Shown piece by piece: positions 51,701 to 61,600 of a stretch of DNA of 64,000 nt. The translations under genes were made by a program, and so were the position numbers. The notes below the pieces were generated by a model. That model searched no databases, was not told where the DNA came from, and worked only from the letters and a program-made list of their open reading frames with translations. Source of the DNA: Dipylidium caninum (lineage: Eukaryota > Platyhelminthes > Cestoda > Cyclophyllidea > Dipylidiidae); NCBI GenBank assembly GCA_017562135.1, contig QEYB01001166.1, forward strand, positions 186,001 to 250,000, given 5' to 3'. Every line of letters starts with the position of its first letter. Position 1 is the first letter of the stretch.

Positions 51701-54700
51701 ACCACTAATTTTTCACGTCCCCTCGCTCCGTCGACGAGGAAGCAAGCTTACACCCGACATTGGGTGTCCTATCACACCGTCAGAAGACGCAAGCAAAAAG
51801 CCAGGAAAACAAGTAACAGTAGAGAGTTCTTTTGCCAAATGGGTCATTTATCAAAACTGCAAACAAGATGTGTCAGATCAGGAATATGTCCTCGAATTTC
51901 ACGTGGCTATCATCACATCAACGGAAAGAAGCAAAACGAACTAGATCAGTTCAAATTAGAATACGTGATAACTAGTGTGGACAGCGTAAAAAATATTGGA
52001 AAAAGAGTCATTTACGAAGCTGAAATGTCTAGTGTTGATGCGACTTCCCTTTGATAAACCATATTAGCAATATCCTAAGGTTTTCTTCGGAATAACTTGA
52101 CAAATGGAAACAGATCAGACAGATTACAGGACTGGAAGAATTGCGAGGCTCAATACCTAAGATGAAAGTGTCCTTCGAAAATAGGAGGAAAGGTATAAAG
52201 AGATCATTCCCTACCGGTATTTTGGGACGACTTGGGGAGAAAAGCAAGTCAAAGCTATCTCACCCCATATGTTATTCGTAGAATCGGCGGTTGGACAAAC
52301 GAAGAAACGAGCGACTCGATTAAAGAGTTCTGGTTGGCAGACCACGCGCAAAGGATCAGTTCGGATAGTCAGACTGGATGGTGAGGAAAGAAACATTACT
52401 TGGATTTTGAACAAGGACAGGACTTCACACGGCATGTAAAAAGTTGGTCTATTCTTACCATTAGTCAAGCCTATAATGTAAGGGGAAGGTGATGGGTGGA
52501 AATGATATCGAGAATGAATCTAAACGTCGATAAGAAGTAGTACTCTTGTAAATATTGTGGATGATGGAAGTATTGTCGAAGAAGAAACTACAAACCCCAA
52601 TTAGCTCACAAACGTATTATTAGATTTATCAATGGCCCCAGTGTTAACGCGACGGAGATGCCGACACCACACCCACAATCAAAGAGCACAATAAAATTCA
52701 AAGAAGAGGAAAGTGGTAAATTCAAGGAGTATTAACACTTGGTATTGGAGTTGTCTATGTAACGACTTAGGCCGCTTCAGGGCAAGCTAAATAAAGGCAA
52801 ATGTTTAAGCCAGTAAATTATTTATCATTAAAGTAGCGAAATTGTCCCGCATTTCGCGTGACTGGATATAGACTACAGGAGAGAGCCAAAGAAGGAGAAA
52901 GTGGCGTGCGCCTAATGACAAAAGTATAAGAAAAACCCAATTTGTTCCCCTTAAAATTCCTCACCGAATAAACACATAAATAGCCACGAAATATTGACGG
53001 TTTCTCAACAAAGTTTGTTGAACACATAGCAGCCGGCACACACCTCAATTGGACTCACGTATAAAATTGGCCTGCCAGGCATAATCGCCAAAATAAACCA
53101 TCTTTTAGTGTGAGTAGCTTACACTAATATCTTCTGAGATGCGTTGAAGTAATCTTTCGTAGAAGAACACCCAGAATGGACTAATGTCTAGTAATCAAAG
53201 CGGTAGATAATGATGAAACTGTCATTACAATAGGTCTCAATGATGCCCCCTTTACGCTAATGTAACAAGACAAGACAAATAATTTCAAAACAGGACATTT
53301 GGAACAATATGGAAAGTGAGAAAAATATTTAGAGAATAGGTTCAAAGTAGTGTCCGCGTCAAGCGGTATGCACCCGAGTTACATGGCTGTTCAACCTTAT
53401 GGCGATGGAATTACACTTTAAGGCTCATTGTTAATAACATAACTTCATAAAGGCTAGCGAAAATCCCAAATTACTCCAAGAAATAGCGAGTATCAGTGAG
53501 CATAGGGCCTCAAGAACGTAGCAACACCCTGAAGTTGAATACGCTCTGAAAATGGTCAGGTAAACAACATTTTAACTTGGCATGGCCTTGCATTTATAAG
53601 TTTACAATTCAATAGGTCCAATTTGCTCAAAATCGAAGACAAAAGCGATATGCAAATACATGTGGAGACTGAATTATAATGTGCGAGACCAGAAAAGGAT
53701 TCGACATAAGGGGCAACTTCATCACATCGGCGATTAATTTTACAAACTTGAAAGCTATGTAAAGGCCACGTGTTTGCCATAATCATTATAAAATGGGCCC
53801 CTAGGCCTTAAAAACGTCGGTTACTGGATTTTCAGAACACTCAGTCCTCGATTTTTACACAAAAGTGGTTATAGAAAGAAAACGCAAGAAAATACGAGTC
53901 GAAAGACCGCGGAGTACACAAGAGAGATTATCTCGGATATTTAGGGAGAAGTTTTGTGAGATTGATTTGAATTAAACAACGAGATTAACTAACCTGGAAG
54001 GCGGTGAGGATAATTCATCGGCTAACTGTGTGGACGTGTAGTCCAGATAAAAGAGGTCTGACAGAGCTGACGAGCTGTCATGCCGGAAGGGAGATATGAC
54101 AGTAGGGAATAGAGGACTATGGCGACCACTACGACAGCGTTCGTCCCGTACTACGAGAGAGCGAAGACGGGCAGCAAGTGCAAAACCTCTTCACGTGGAC
54201 GCGTTTCCACACAGAGATGAAGATTATCCGCGCAGAGACTACAGAGGCTCTGACAAAAGAATAGTAGCCAGCAAATGAAGTTAGTAAGAAAAGGACAAAT
54301 CAGAGCCATTCAGGGTGGTAATGAATGAAAAAATGCCAATAAAGACTACGTTTATCAACATCGATTTGGCCAATATAACTTCCACATTTCTTATAAAAGA
54401 AAAAACGAGGTTTAGAATAGAAGAAAAGAGCACCTAAAAAGGCTATCACACCTGAATATCTTCTTCCAATGTTAAACGAAATCGACCGACACAACAAGTA
54501 AGGCGACAGAAGAGGCGATCGCGAGTTAACACCAGAGCAACATCACGGGCCGCAACGAGTTCGTTGAGCAGCATTAATGCAGCCTCAGCAGAGGTGGCAG
54601 TCGATGTCGCCGTCTCCTTAATCGAAGCCGCGGCCGGGTGAGGCGGAGGAGCAGAGAACCACCACCAAAGACGCCATGGACGGGGTGCGTCATCATCTTC

Positions 54701-57230
54701 CTCCTCTACTCCTGCCTTCGTCAAGCCTTCCTCTTCGTTGATCTTCCCAGAGGTGGCCGAATTGAGGAAACTCGGCCACCAGGACTGAGACCGTTGACCA
54801 GTGACCACTGGCTGATTTTTTGCTCGCGTCTACGAGGTGAAAATGAGATGATCATGAGAAGGACAGCCCTGTCACGTTGACTGTAAGAGAGCTCTGGTTT
54901 TTAAGTAACAGGAAAAAGGGAACACCGTATGTAGTATGGTAGTGGCAGGTAGTTTTGTCAAAACAAATTTACCAAAAACGTTAACTCAAAAATTAATGCC
55001 CTGATCATCGCTACACGGTATACTACTAAAACGTAGGCTACTTGAGAAAAACTTTCCAAAGAATACTAAGTTAGGGAACACAGAGCCCCATTTAGTGAGG
55101 ATGAAGCGGAAAAATATCCCGGGCGATCCTTTTCCCAATAAGCAGCAACAACATAGGAACTTGGGTTCAGAGTAAAACACGATCCGAATTAAAAACTCAA
55201 ATGGTCAAACCAAAATATTGAGCTTGTTTACAATTTGCAACGGGAAACGCACACAGAGGCGGTTAAACGAGAATACAGGTACCAGTAAACATTTTGTTCC
55301 GGATAAGAATCTGTCCAAAAAACCACGAGAAAGTATCTGATATGTTGCGTTTAACTACTTAAGTAATTTTTAGGCAAATATACCAAGAAATTTTCCTATC
55401 CTATAGACATTAGTTACTTGGGATGAAAGATAATTTATCCTGTTCCGTAACACAAAGAATAAGCCATTTCCAACTATCCTGACTAAATGGAATTAACGTA
55501 AATGTAACAATTTTTAATTATCTAATAAAAAAGGAACTGTAAAAAAAAACGAAAACCCACGCTTTTTAACTCACTTACTTTCCGCATTATCAACAACTTT
55601 ATCGTGCCTTGATGCTACATCAGTCGCGCTACTATCCTAGTTGGGCAAATATTCTCCTTACCGTGCAGAACGTATATTTGGTTATTAATCGCAATGTTTC
55701 TTATACGCTAAGTAATATCCAGATAAAAATCCAAGCGGGTGCAGAGCACAAAGTGGTTTGGAGAACCTATACGAGGCATCACATTTTATCTCAAGGAATT
55801 CAAACATATATAGTCCGTAAAAACCTATTATCCACGACTGGCATGCTTCCATTAAACTTTTAGTTATTTAATCATACTAACTCACTACAAAAGGCCTCTG
55901 CTGCCTTAGCATCTTCGCCACGCGTTGCATAACAACTTTTCGAAGCAAAACAACGCGGTCCAAAGACATGTTCTCTTCAAGAATCTCATGATTCTCCGCC
56001 TTTATTGCGTTGCTATCATCGAGACCGAGCCCTTGTAAAAGATGGGCCTCATACGCGTGAACATATCGGTTAGTTAGGATTGCAGCCTCTGCCAACTGCT
56101 TCAGCGCCTGATCGGGTGGTCGATATGACCAGCGCTGATTTCTCCAGGCGGAGACTACCTCATTTGCGGCGTATCTCCACCACAGAGCTGGTCTAAATGA
56201 GAAATCATTAGGAATTCTTAAAAGAATAAACATTACTGTTTTGACGGTCCATGGGGCGGTCGGCGCGACGGTGGCGACTGACGTTTCAAAAATTCCACTA
56301 ATTGACGTAAGTAGATCAGTAGAGACCGTGAAACATTAACTTCGAGAGCCGCCAATTTTGCATCCACCTCGATTCGTGGTAAGGACTCACTCGTCAACGG
56401 TTCTGGTGTAGTTCGACGCAACAAGTGAACGGCAAATTGACTGGGCGGGATTATGTAGTGTTGGTCAAACTTCTCTCCTTCTCCATAGTAAATACAGAAT
56501 CCGATAATGTCAATAGATTTGCACTCAATTTGCTGATTTTGAGAACGCCCCGATGGGTTCTTAAAAAAGAGCATAATAGTATAAGAATGTCATCTACCCA
56601 ATTTTCATCGGTGGCCTGAATAGTTATTCTTTCAAGACGAAGGCCCCAAATTAGACGTCCCTCTATCAAGCCGTCTTCATCGAGAAAAGTGAAGTTAATG
56701 TTGCGAATTTCCACCTGGAGGTTGCTCACAATACCATATGCAAGAGAGACGCCATAAGACCACCAAGATGAATCAGAAGGAGAGGTGGTTGCAACGGCAT
56801 CAACGAGACCGCCCTCTTGTACGACTTGCCACCACCGCGATTCAAGACGATCCAAATAGGCCTTCCGGGGTTCATCAAAACCATCGATGTCTTTGGAGCT
56901 GTTATCAACAGTATCAGAGGAGTAACGGGTACCGACAACAGAACGGTTGCTAGGACAGACAACAAGTTCAGCATCCTCAATTGTGATGCACCAAGGTTGA
57001 GAACGCAATCGAGTCAGTGGAATAGCCAAATGTACACATGCGATATTTCCGGACTTCAGGTGCAATGGAAGGCCCAGTAAGTGCCTAAGTGCGTCAGGTT
57101 TGAGGTGGAGGTCGGTAAGGACGACGTTGCCGAAATAGCCCAAGCTGTAGGACAAACGCTCGGTGTCTAGGTTCTCAACATACTGACCAAGAAAACGCTG
57201 CAAAACAGCACTAACTAACCGAACAAGCAT
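14562..57230 (-). CDS. VPS13D: VPS13D-like bridge lipid-transfer protein (whole gene span)
   Basis: A many-exon minus-strand gene from ATG 57230 to TGA 14562-14564, about 42.7 kb. VPS13 proteins are rod-like lipid conduits at organelle contact sites; VPS13D serves mitochondria and peroxisomes. Domains in order: chorein N-terminus (FLGQYVENLDTERLSY, then exons with WWRYAANEVV), repeated VPS13 modules, a UBA domain near 26916-27020, the SHR-BD/VAB region with a Q-x-W segment near 20 kb, then the VPS13_C/ATG_C end (GLLGTVTKPVGGVLDLVSGA). Among VPS13 paralogues a UBA domain is characteristic of VPS13D, which decides the name. The start follows an acceptor-like AG by 11 bases and opens the chorein domain at its usual point. 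Not every exon edge could be phased. Two splicing oddities are listed separately. The gene lies between two inverted GHITM copies. Confidence 0.88.
16668..17199 (-). other. GC-AG intron of VPS13D
   Basis: The upstream exon ends GCTAAG at 17200 and the intron begins GCAAGT, the classical GC donor context. No GT donor in frame is available at this conserved position. The acceptor is TTTCGCAG before 16667. The join preserves phase 0 (DSTAK then VVGSMSQLL) and reproduces the VPS13 order of the DSTAK segment followed by the LTMDExY-like segment. Confidence 0.7.
18834..23554 (-). CDS. VPS13D: VPS13D SHR-BD / VAB region with Q-x-W segment
   Basis: A chain of long exons. 23554 downward has LVIEIVRRGSAQNLVIVRSG. 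About 21780-22440 has LINHSGLPLVF, then TFVPRFLVSNQTDFQLQVAQ, the VAB-repeat hallmark. 20382-20732 has YLPPPYRIRNLSPVALFYQ and IVNYAPEEPLLPPL. About 19481-20313 has SQLWYLSSQGFVVHEGSS, a Q-x-W pattern matching the ricin-B-like lectin insert known in VPS13D, followed by GPVRVLQISD. About 18834-19466 has LLDLNAGIGVSVIS and CEELCYATLSGL. This part of VPS13 binds Pro-x-Pro adaptor motifs that choose the target organelle. The minus-strand open frame at 22454-23590 includes in-frame introns near 23030-23090 and 22790-22840. The frame is broken by 14 nt at 19467-19480. Confidence 0.8.
19467..19480 (-). other. 14-nt frame-shifting interruption in VPS13D (GT...AG)
   Basis: On the coding strand the 14 bases GTCTCTCCTACTAG separate two frames that are both clearly coding: LQLKISP before and FRFLLDLNAGIGVSVIS after, the latter matching the conserved VPS13 GiGxSxI-EEL segment. 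Removing exactly these 14 bases restores one frame. No longer GT-AG intron that I could find keeps both conserved halves. A one-base indel (real or sequencing) at the same spot would also explain it. Confidence 0.6.
24060..26160 (-). CDS. VPS13D: VPS13D exons between UBA and SHR-BD
   Basis: Coding segments separated by introns. About 26034-26150 has LEWNLTGWAIGRVIGH, then YYNRDLSALEPAVEPFL, the VPS13 feature where a repeat ends in W/L-EP-x-(I/V)-EP. About 24950-25160 has APDTINVNLTVALVRLIQL, then FVPFCLSNQTGELLYF, the (P)-x-x-(I/L)-x-N-x-(T/S)-G motif. About 24060-24325 has SLILKVNGWMPAYPVALDRLG. A short coding-like run near 25800-25870 (SATGAFVLTILLGV) may be another exon. Edges are approximate except where donors are clear. 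Confidence 0.65.
26718..27060 (-). CDS. VPS13D: VPS13D exon encoding the UBA domain
   Basis: The frame reads IDQLVEMNFSAEAAAQALPN, then LNRRVDKAIVALTE. This matches the ubiquitin-associated fold: an L-x-x-M-x-F loop (M-G-F in most UBAs, M-N-F here), an A-x-x-A-L helix, and a final N-x-x-V-x-x-A-I-x-x-L helix, across about 26916-27020. UBA domains bind ubiquitin, and in VPS13 proteins this domain is specific to VPS13D, where it is linked to mitochondrial clearance. It is followed by a Pro/Thr/Ser-rich stretch and by FLRSLADFLTPRVSH. The exon edges are not fixed. Confidence 0.75.
27590..32420 (-). CDS. VPS13D: VPS13D middle exons (27.6-32.4 kb)
   Basis: Separate coding blocks on the minus strand. 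About 32285-32420 has LDRIHLNLSHIEVYIG. About 31770-31985 has FGEFCILPEAEVLTKPFGLS, then LRLSLQNYTLLRGVL, the VPS13 module in which native N-terminal and L-x-D-Y-x-x-L/I elements alternate. About 30310-30540 has KVMAFTFELEDVAISLSVP. About 29350-29660 has MRLILTLDWLVDLHRFL. About 28806-28970 has TEFVIIENPSQHDSNIVVLT. About 28345-28560 has FLLRSGGKFSQSPMHLCLHE. About 27600-27790 has NLELWTSTIRTHLSYTDSLL. The open frame at 29948-30559 runs on into intron. Confidence 0.6.
33650..38860 (-). CDS. VPS13D: VPS13D middle exons (33.6-38.9 kb)
   Basis: Blocks in coding order. About 38620-38860 has PGLAVRFRIPQLVVETFTEM, then LSLREFFVAASRI. About 37390-37640 has LQFDAQGRVYSTSDYQEEDR. About 35480-35690 has FSSLTCHLSLHPWVLLLDFL. 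About 34690-35285 has HLELQNASITKAFVGPALLD, then GRVASASIYDLTPLGRRFYP, then FLATAIDSLNKFLQ, an L/V-x-V-x-D-L module followed by the helix typical of VPS13 repeats. About 33660-33905 has APILVLPPFVTSQSVLICNL, the VPS13 P-x-(I/V)-x-x-P-x-S motif before a D/N-LG element. Gaps are AT-rich introns. Confidence 0.65.
40450..41330 (-). CDS. VPS13D: VPS13D large internal exon
   Basis: About 290 open codons in one frame. It contains SSPVYVHKPRALHEISAWFS at the start, then SSLHLASIHIVLDRPVVVFP, LIARLGRLIHH, SQASLSALDVADERR, VLEDISADITVKR and LKLSK-like elements. This is the standard VPS13 repeat: a (Y/F)-V-H-x-P-R helix, a beta segment with D/P-x-(V/I)-x-x-P, an L-G-x-(L/I) strand, and a W/helix end. 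A polyglutamine/alanine patch (AAAPLQQQPAPQ) interrupts the early part. Donor and acceptor positions are approximate. Confidence 0.75.
42345..44740 (-). CDS. VPS13D: VPS13D exons (42.3-44.7 kb)
   Basis: About 44540-44740 has ITSISCTLSSLDTLSGSLSI followed by an acidic DDDGDACE tail. About 44365-44500 has VDSSTALIRVKYFQ, then DVKFRHLDLLG. About 43005-43382 has SVSVERLSLVLIRLKM, an Asn/Asp-rich insert and ATITLLGARFQ. About 42345-42610 has VSLAGLQVLDLMEAES and VEVNFACSRQ, the G-(L/I)-x-(V/L)-x-D-L element that closes VPS13 repeats. Edges approximate. Confidence 0.6.
46346..49160 (-). CDS. VPS13D: VPS13D exons (46.3-49.2 kb)
   Basis: About 48785-49160 has HSLRLHLDIAAPRILLPERL, then LGVICDFGRFRLSNW, the clearest VPS13 motif in this part (D-I-x-A-P-x-I/L-x-x-P-E, then a D-(L/F)-G strand). 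About 48185-48340 is acidic and serine-rich (DDESEDSDVFATP). About 47470-47640 has RLYETYLLELDEFRILAGRL. About 46350-47090 has KYCILQFTLSEDGRHITHVT, FSLAIWITRRVVP, IVVTFNMYELILQLDTR and IYEVNLQVHSLTIADALCGL, with a Pro-rich insert (PSPPPTIPPDLPG). Confidence 0.7.
49161..52260. other. Long VPS13D intron region without recognised exons
   Basis: About 3.1 kb, AT-rich, with no recognisable VPS13 segment on the minus strand. The plus-strand open frames at 51660-52054 overlap each other and show no known domain. Contains the AGGT repeat at 50704-50725. Confidence 0.5.
50704..50725 (+). repeat. AGGT tetranucleotide repeat
   Basis: Five tandem AGGT units inside a VPS13D intron. Confidence 0.9.
52270..54860 (-). 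CDS. VPS13D: VPS13D exons following the N-terminal region
   Basis: About 54440-54860 has SWWPSFLNSATSGKINEEEG (the W-W-x-x-x-x block found after the chorein region of VPS13 proteins), then RPWRLWWWFSAPPPHP, LLNELVAARDVALVLTRDRL and FRLTLEEDIQ. About 53992-54180 has DSSSALSDLFYLDYTSTQLA. About 52270-52400 has SSLTIRTDPLRVVCQPELFN, then RVARFFV, the PL-x-(V/I)-x-x-x-x-x-x-(V/F)-x-x-(V/L)-x-x-FF strand-helix element. The separating gaps are introns. Confidence 0.65.
55880..57230 (-). CDS. VPS13D: VPS13D N-terminal chorein exons
   Basis: Exon 56598-57230 (211 codons) starts MLVRLVSAVLQRFLGQYVEN, then LDTERLSYSLGYFGNVVLTD, LKPDALRHLLGLPLHLKSG and LRSQPWCITIEDAELVV, and ends at ATDENW before a GTAGAT donor. 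About 56235-56540 has SIDIIGFCIYYGEGEKFDQH, then YIIPPSQFAVHLLRR and LPRIEVDAKLAALEVNVSRS. About 55880-56190 has ALWWRYAANEVVSAWRNQRW, then YVHAYEAHLLQGLGL. The hydrophobic groove that scoops lipids from donor membranes begins here. The first ten residues match the chorein start, fixing the start codon. A Gly/Trp-rich insert (SPSDSSWWSYGVSLAYG) sits where other VPS13 proteins have a coiled linker. Confidence 0.85.
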
Positions 57231-57262
57231 GTCTGTGAAATCTGAAGAAGACAAAAAGGACA
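57231..57262 (-). promoter_or_regulatory. Splice-acceptor-like site just before the VPS13D start codon
   Basis: On the coding strand a pyrimidine-rich run (TTTTTGTCTTCTTCAG) ends 11 bases before the ATG at 57230. It is either a 5'-leader intron acceptor or a spliced-leader trans-splicing site. Confidence 0.4.
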
Positions 57263-58668
57263 GCAACACGAATAAGCATGCATAGAAAAAAAATTTAAGA
57301 GGTCTGACACAAATATAATGGGCAAATACCTACTGGCTCTGGTAATGCTTCCAGATAACTTGGCAATCAGCGAATAAAAAACTAATATAGAAGTGGGAAA
57401 AGCTGTTCCACACACATAAACCAGTATTGATAACGGGTATTAAAAATTTTTGCAATTAGTTAGAAGCCGAATATGTTTGTGGTGCATTATTAAAAATATG
57501 CGGCTAAACAATCTGACTGAATTGTAGGAAAAAGGCATTATACCTAACAATCAATTGAATGTTCAGTTGAGCCTTTCAGTAATGGGCACAAACTGATATA
57601 AAGCTCATTGGCCAGACGTCGGTGTCCGTCTGGGCTAGCCATTTTTGAAATAGGACAAAAAGTAGGGAAAAGGAAGACTATTCTGTCTAGTGGCATTCAA
57701 CTCTTGCGCAGCAAATTAACAGTTCATATTAGTAAGTGAGTTATTGAAAATCATTTTAACCCTTAGTGGCGAATGAGAGCGCTACGTTGAATTTTTCGTT
57801 TTCATTGGTTTTTTATAATCTGAAAGCCTGTCAATGGGGATTCCCTTGGCATTCGTAACGCACTTGCTATAAAGAACTGGTGTTTACCGATATGTAGGCC
57901 CTGCTGCCAAAATAACAGTATAACGTATGGAAAACATCTTTATTTTTTACATATAACATATCAAGAGTTATCGAACAAATCAGAAGCCATGATTTTCGCA
58001 ACAATTGATTATAAGTATAAAGGTTAGTGACAAACTGAGGATTTTATTGTCATCAACTTAGGGTTGGATTGGGAGGAGTGAAAGTGGACAGAATATAATC
58101 TGTCTGATAGTTTGTTAATCATTAACTGATTAGCTCCAACAGAAATGCATCGATCTTTGCCTTTTCTCCTTTTTCAAACCAGTCTTACATCACGTTTTGC
58201 AAAATTTCACAATCCCTATTCCCATAAACTTCTATCCTTGCACAAACCTTTTCTCGAGTAATAATGCAAGCGTGAAACGTCGAACTTTAATGAGTATACT
58301 TTAAATTCGCCTTAAAATAACAGCGCCTCTCGATTGCTTGCTGTAGAATTTCCTGCTTTATTACGACTTAATAATGCCTCCAGTTTTCCGGCTCCTCCGC
58401 TTTCCAGTGAAAAACTCTGTCCCACCTCCTCGGGGCATCAACGGAAAGTCGAATTATAACCCCACGTTTACGGACGTAGGATGACTTTTCCCTCAAATAA
58501 ACTCTTCCTCCGAAAAATAGACGTAGATCGACTTCTTATACCCAAAAATACCAAAAAGAGGTTCTACTAAAGTGTAAAAGTTTATTCCGGAAAAGGATTT
58601 ATTTAGGTTCCTGTAAGTTGATAAGTAGTCAATGACATGAGTATTTATGCTATTTCTATGATCCAGCG
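57263..58668. other. Intergenic region between GHITM-B and VPS13D
   Basis: About 1.4 kb separating two minus-strand genes. AT-rich. Apart from the candidate GHITM-B polyadenylation signal at 58581-58586, no coding potential was recognised. Confidence 0.5.
58581..58586 (-). terminator. Candidate polyadenylation signal for GHITM-B
   Basis: AATAAA on the minus strand about 83 bases after the GHITM-B stop codon. Confidence 0.5.
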
Positions 58669-61600
58669 TCATTTTTCCTTCGTACTACGGCCTCTCAAAA
58701 TGCCAACCCAGGCGTAAATATTGAAAACATCCAGAAGGACCTTCATGGAACTGCGGACAAAAAATACTTGCAAATTAATGATAATCACGATATACAACCT
58801 AAAGTTATTCTGCCTTCGCCTTAATTATATCCCTTCGCTCTAATTACAATCGAAGGCAAAGGAAATATAACACTCAACATAAAGAAATTAACTAATTCTA
58901 TGCTGTTCACTACACATGATGAAAATCTCTATTTTCGTACACGTAGAGACAAACAAATCGCCTTCAGACAAATCCCTCTGCGTTCATTTAATTTGCCACC
59001 TACGAGACCTCTTATCCTGCAATCAACCCCGACTTACTTGTTGATAGGGTCAAAAGCCCTGATAGCCATGACAGTCCCTGGCCCAGCCGAGTAGATTGCG
59101 TGGCCTGTGTTCGGGTGTTGCTCGGCCCGGCTGATTGCCACTTTAGAGTTATGGAGAAGTAGACCAGAGAAAAGCAGTAAACCACCGTAGAGGCCGATGC
59201 CGTTGAGTCCAGCACCCAATCGACCCATTGGTGAAAGGAACATGCTACCTGTGGCGAAAGTAAAAAGAAAAATGGAATGTCATGACCCCATTAGCTGAAG
59301 TGCTATCTAACGGGATTTGAAAGAAACGACAAGTCTTGCTAAGAGCCGATTGATTCATGTCCAAGTGGCGAATGTGGTTGGCCCGTGAAGAGAACTCGTC
59401 CAAGCCCTAACTTTCACCATCCAATGGCCCAGGATGGGTGCTTAATAAGCATCCCGAAATGTCGGACTGTGAAGCTTTGTACACGCAAACATTCCCACCA
59501 ACAACAGGAATGAGTGTCTGAGTCTCACCACTGAGGTCGATAGGGCAAACACGTAATGAAAGGACACTTCAACAATACTATTCCTCATCCCAAAAGACAT
59601 TTACGTGTGGCCCAAAATCACACCACTTCATAACAGGGCAGCTAGACGGCTCACAACTGACCGCGAGGACGAAACTCAACTATAACGGGTAGACAGGTGC
59701 TTTTACCAACGCTTACAAGCACTGAGACATTGCGGCGGTTCACAAGTGGTCTTCAATAAGAAGGGGTTTTAGAAAAGTCACAAAAAACGTGTGCGTAAGG
59801 ATTTCATTGGTAACAAGAGGAGGAGACGAGAGGGAGGGGGGAAGGAAGAGCTCTCACCGAGAGAGGAAACAAATACCACGCCTAGACCAATGGCAAGCGG
59901 TCCACCCCAACGCAGAAAGCGGTCGGAGGGTGCAGAGACGGCGACAGCAGAGAGACCGCCTACTATACCGGCAGTGTATACGGCGGCACGAGTTAATATA
60001 GGTCCTCCGAGAAGGCAGATCGGCGCCACCACACCTCCCAAACTTACTGCGTAGAGCAGCCACGCCGCGTGCTTTGTATTGAACTTACTGCCGTCAAGTG
60101 GATAGGGAATCATCTTCAAGGTGGCAAAATAAATGGTATGAGGGTTTTAGGATCTGATTCTCGCTACATGTCCACATCCTTATGCAAGTGTTGTCTGAAA
60201 GCCTATCGTGACCTTAACATTTTGACCTCAGAAAAAGTACGTTTGAACGTCCATATGGCCACATCTGCTGACGTACTTTTCATAGATCGAGGTCATAAGG
60301 TCGAAGAAGCTACCAACACATCCAAATCCCTAAATACTTTTAACACAGGGAGACTGCCAATGCTGTTTCTAAAGGGTATACCGAATGCAAATTGAATAAA
60401 CCCGACAATAAAATTGTCTGCATGCATAAAAAATGAGAATAATTTCGAGAGAAACAGTATTATTTTAGCGTACTTGTCACCCTCTGCTGAATGTAAACAT
60501 CAATGTAGCCCTCATCACCAACTATACCCATTTCCTTTACCTGCCGAACTTAATAAATACACTCTTTGAATCTTCCTGCTTAAAACTTCAAAAGCAATAA
60601 GATTAATAAAGATTTAGTAGGAAGATTAAGTGCCCATCATTCCTCCAGACTTCTTGTAGATGCCGATATAGACCGAAGTTAAACGAATATATAAATCACG
60701 CTCCAATGTAACAGCAGGCCAGAAGAAGGTTATTTCATGTTTAATTCATATAATTTCTCATAATTGATAATAGACTAGGCATTATAAACGGAAAATACCG
60801 ACCTTCACCTTGACAAGCTTAGGACGTTTAAATTAAAAATGAAGACGGCCAACGACACTAAAAAACGTACCTGACAAATCACACCACTTCCGATGGCGGC
60901 AACAGCCATAATGAGTGGGGTCAAAACTCGACTTTTGAAGACGACGCGGGAGAAATCACGCGAACGAGTGAGAGCAATGGCAGAGGCAGCCGTGACAGTA
61001 ACTCCTGCCGTCAAATAGGCATAAGTAGATTGGACACGTTTACGCACATAGTCTGGCCATGTTCCCGACTTGTCAAACATAGAGAAATATTTGCTTCCTC
61101 CCCTTGCGCCGTATAGGCCGTAAAGACAGAGGCCACCCAGTCCCAGCGCTGCTCCACCAAGAATTATCATACGCTTTGAATCTACAGCTTGAAGGGGACA
61201 ACACAAATAATTACTACTATCACATTCTCCTCAACAATTCAGCAAACTTCCTACAGCTCGCAGACCACGTTGCCGCTTTCCCACCAGATACTGGCTCACA
61301 TGACCTTACCGATAACCATCCAAGATCTTATGCACCGTTCGAGAGGCAAACATTCTGGTTTCCAATGCTCCAGCCAACAAGACACACACAATACGCACCA
61401 CATGGAGGGTAACGCCCAGATTACGAGACCATCGGGATCGAGTTAGCCAACCTGATCAAGACCATTGCTTGACCTCCATCCCACTCCCATCATCGCGGTA
61501 AACAAAAAGAATGGAATAGACAAGGCGCAATGCACAACCCCGAGGCTAGAATGTCGGGCAATTTTTTGAGGTCGATTAAGTCCGTCTTCCCCACTTCCAG

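Noticed and set aside
51660..52054. Two overlapping plus-strand frames in the VPS13D gap
   Set aside because: They overlap in different frames, lie inside a large VPS13D intron and carry no recognised domain or splice pattern.
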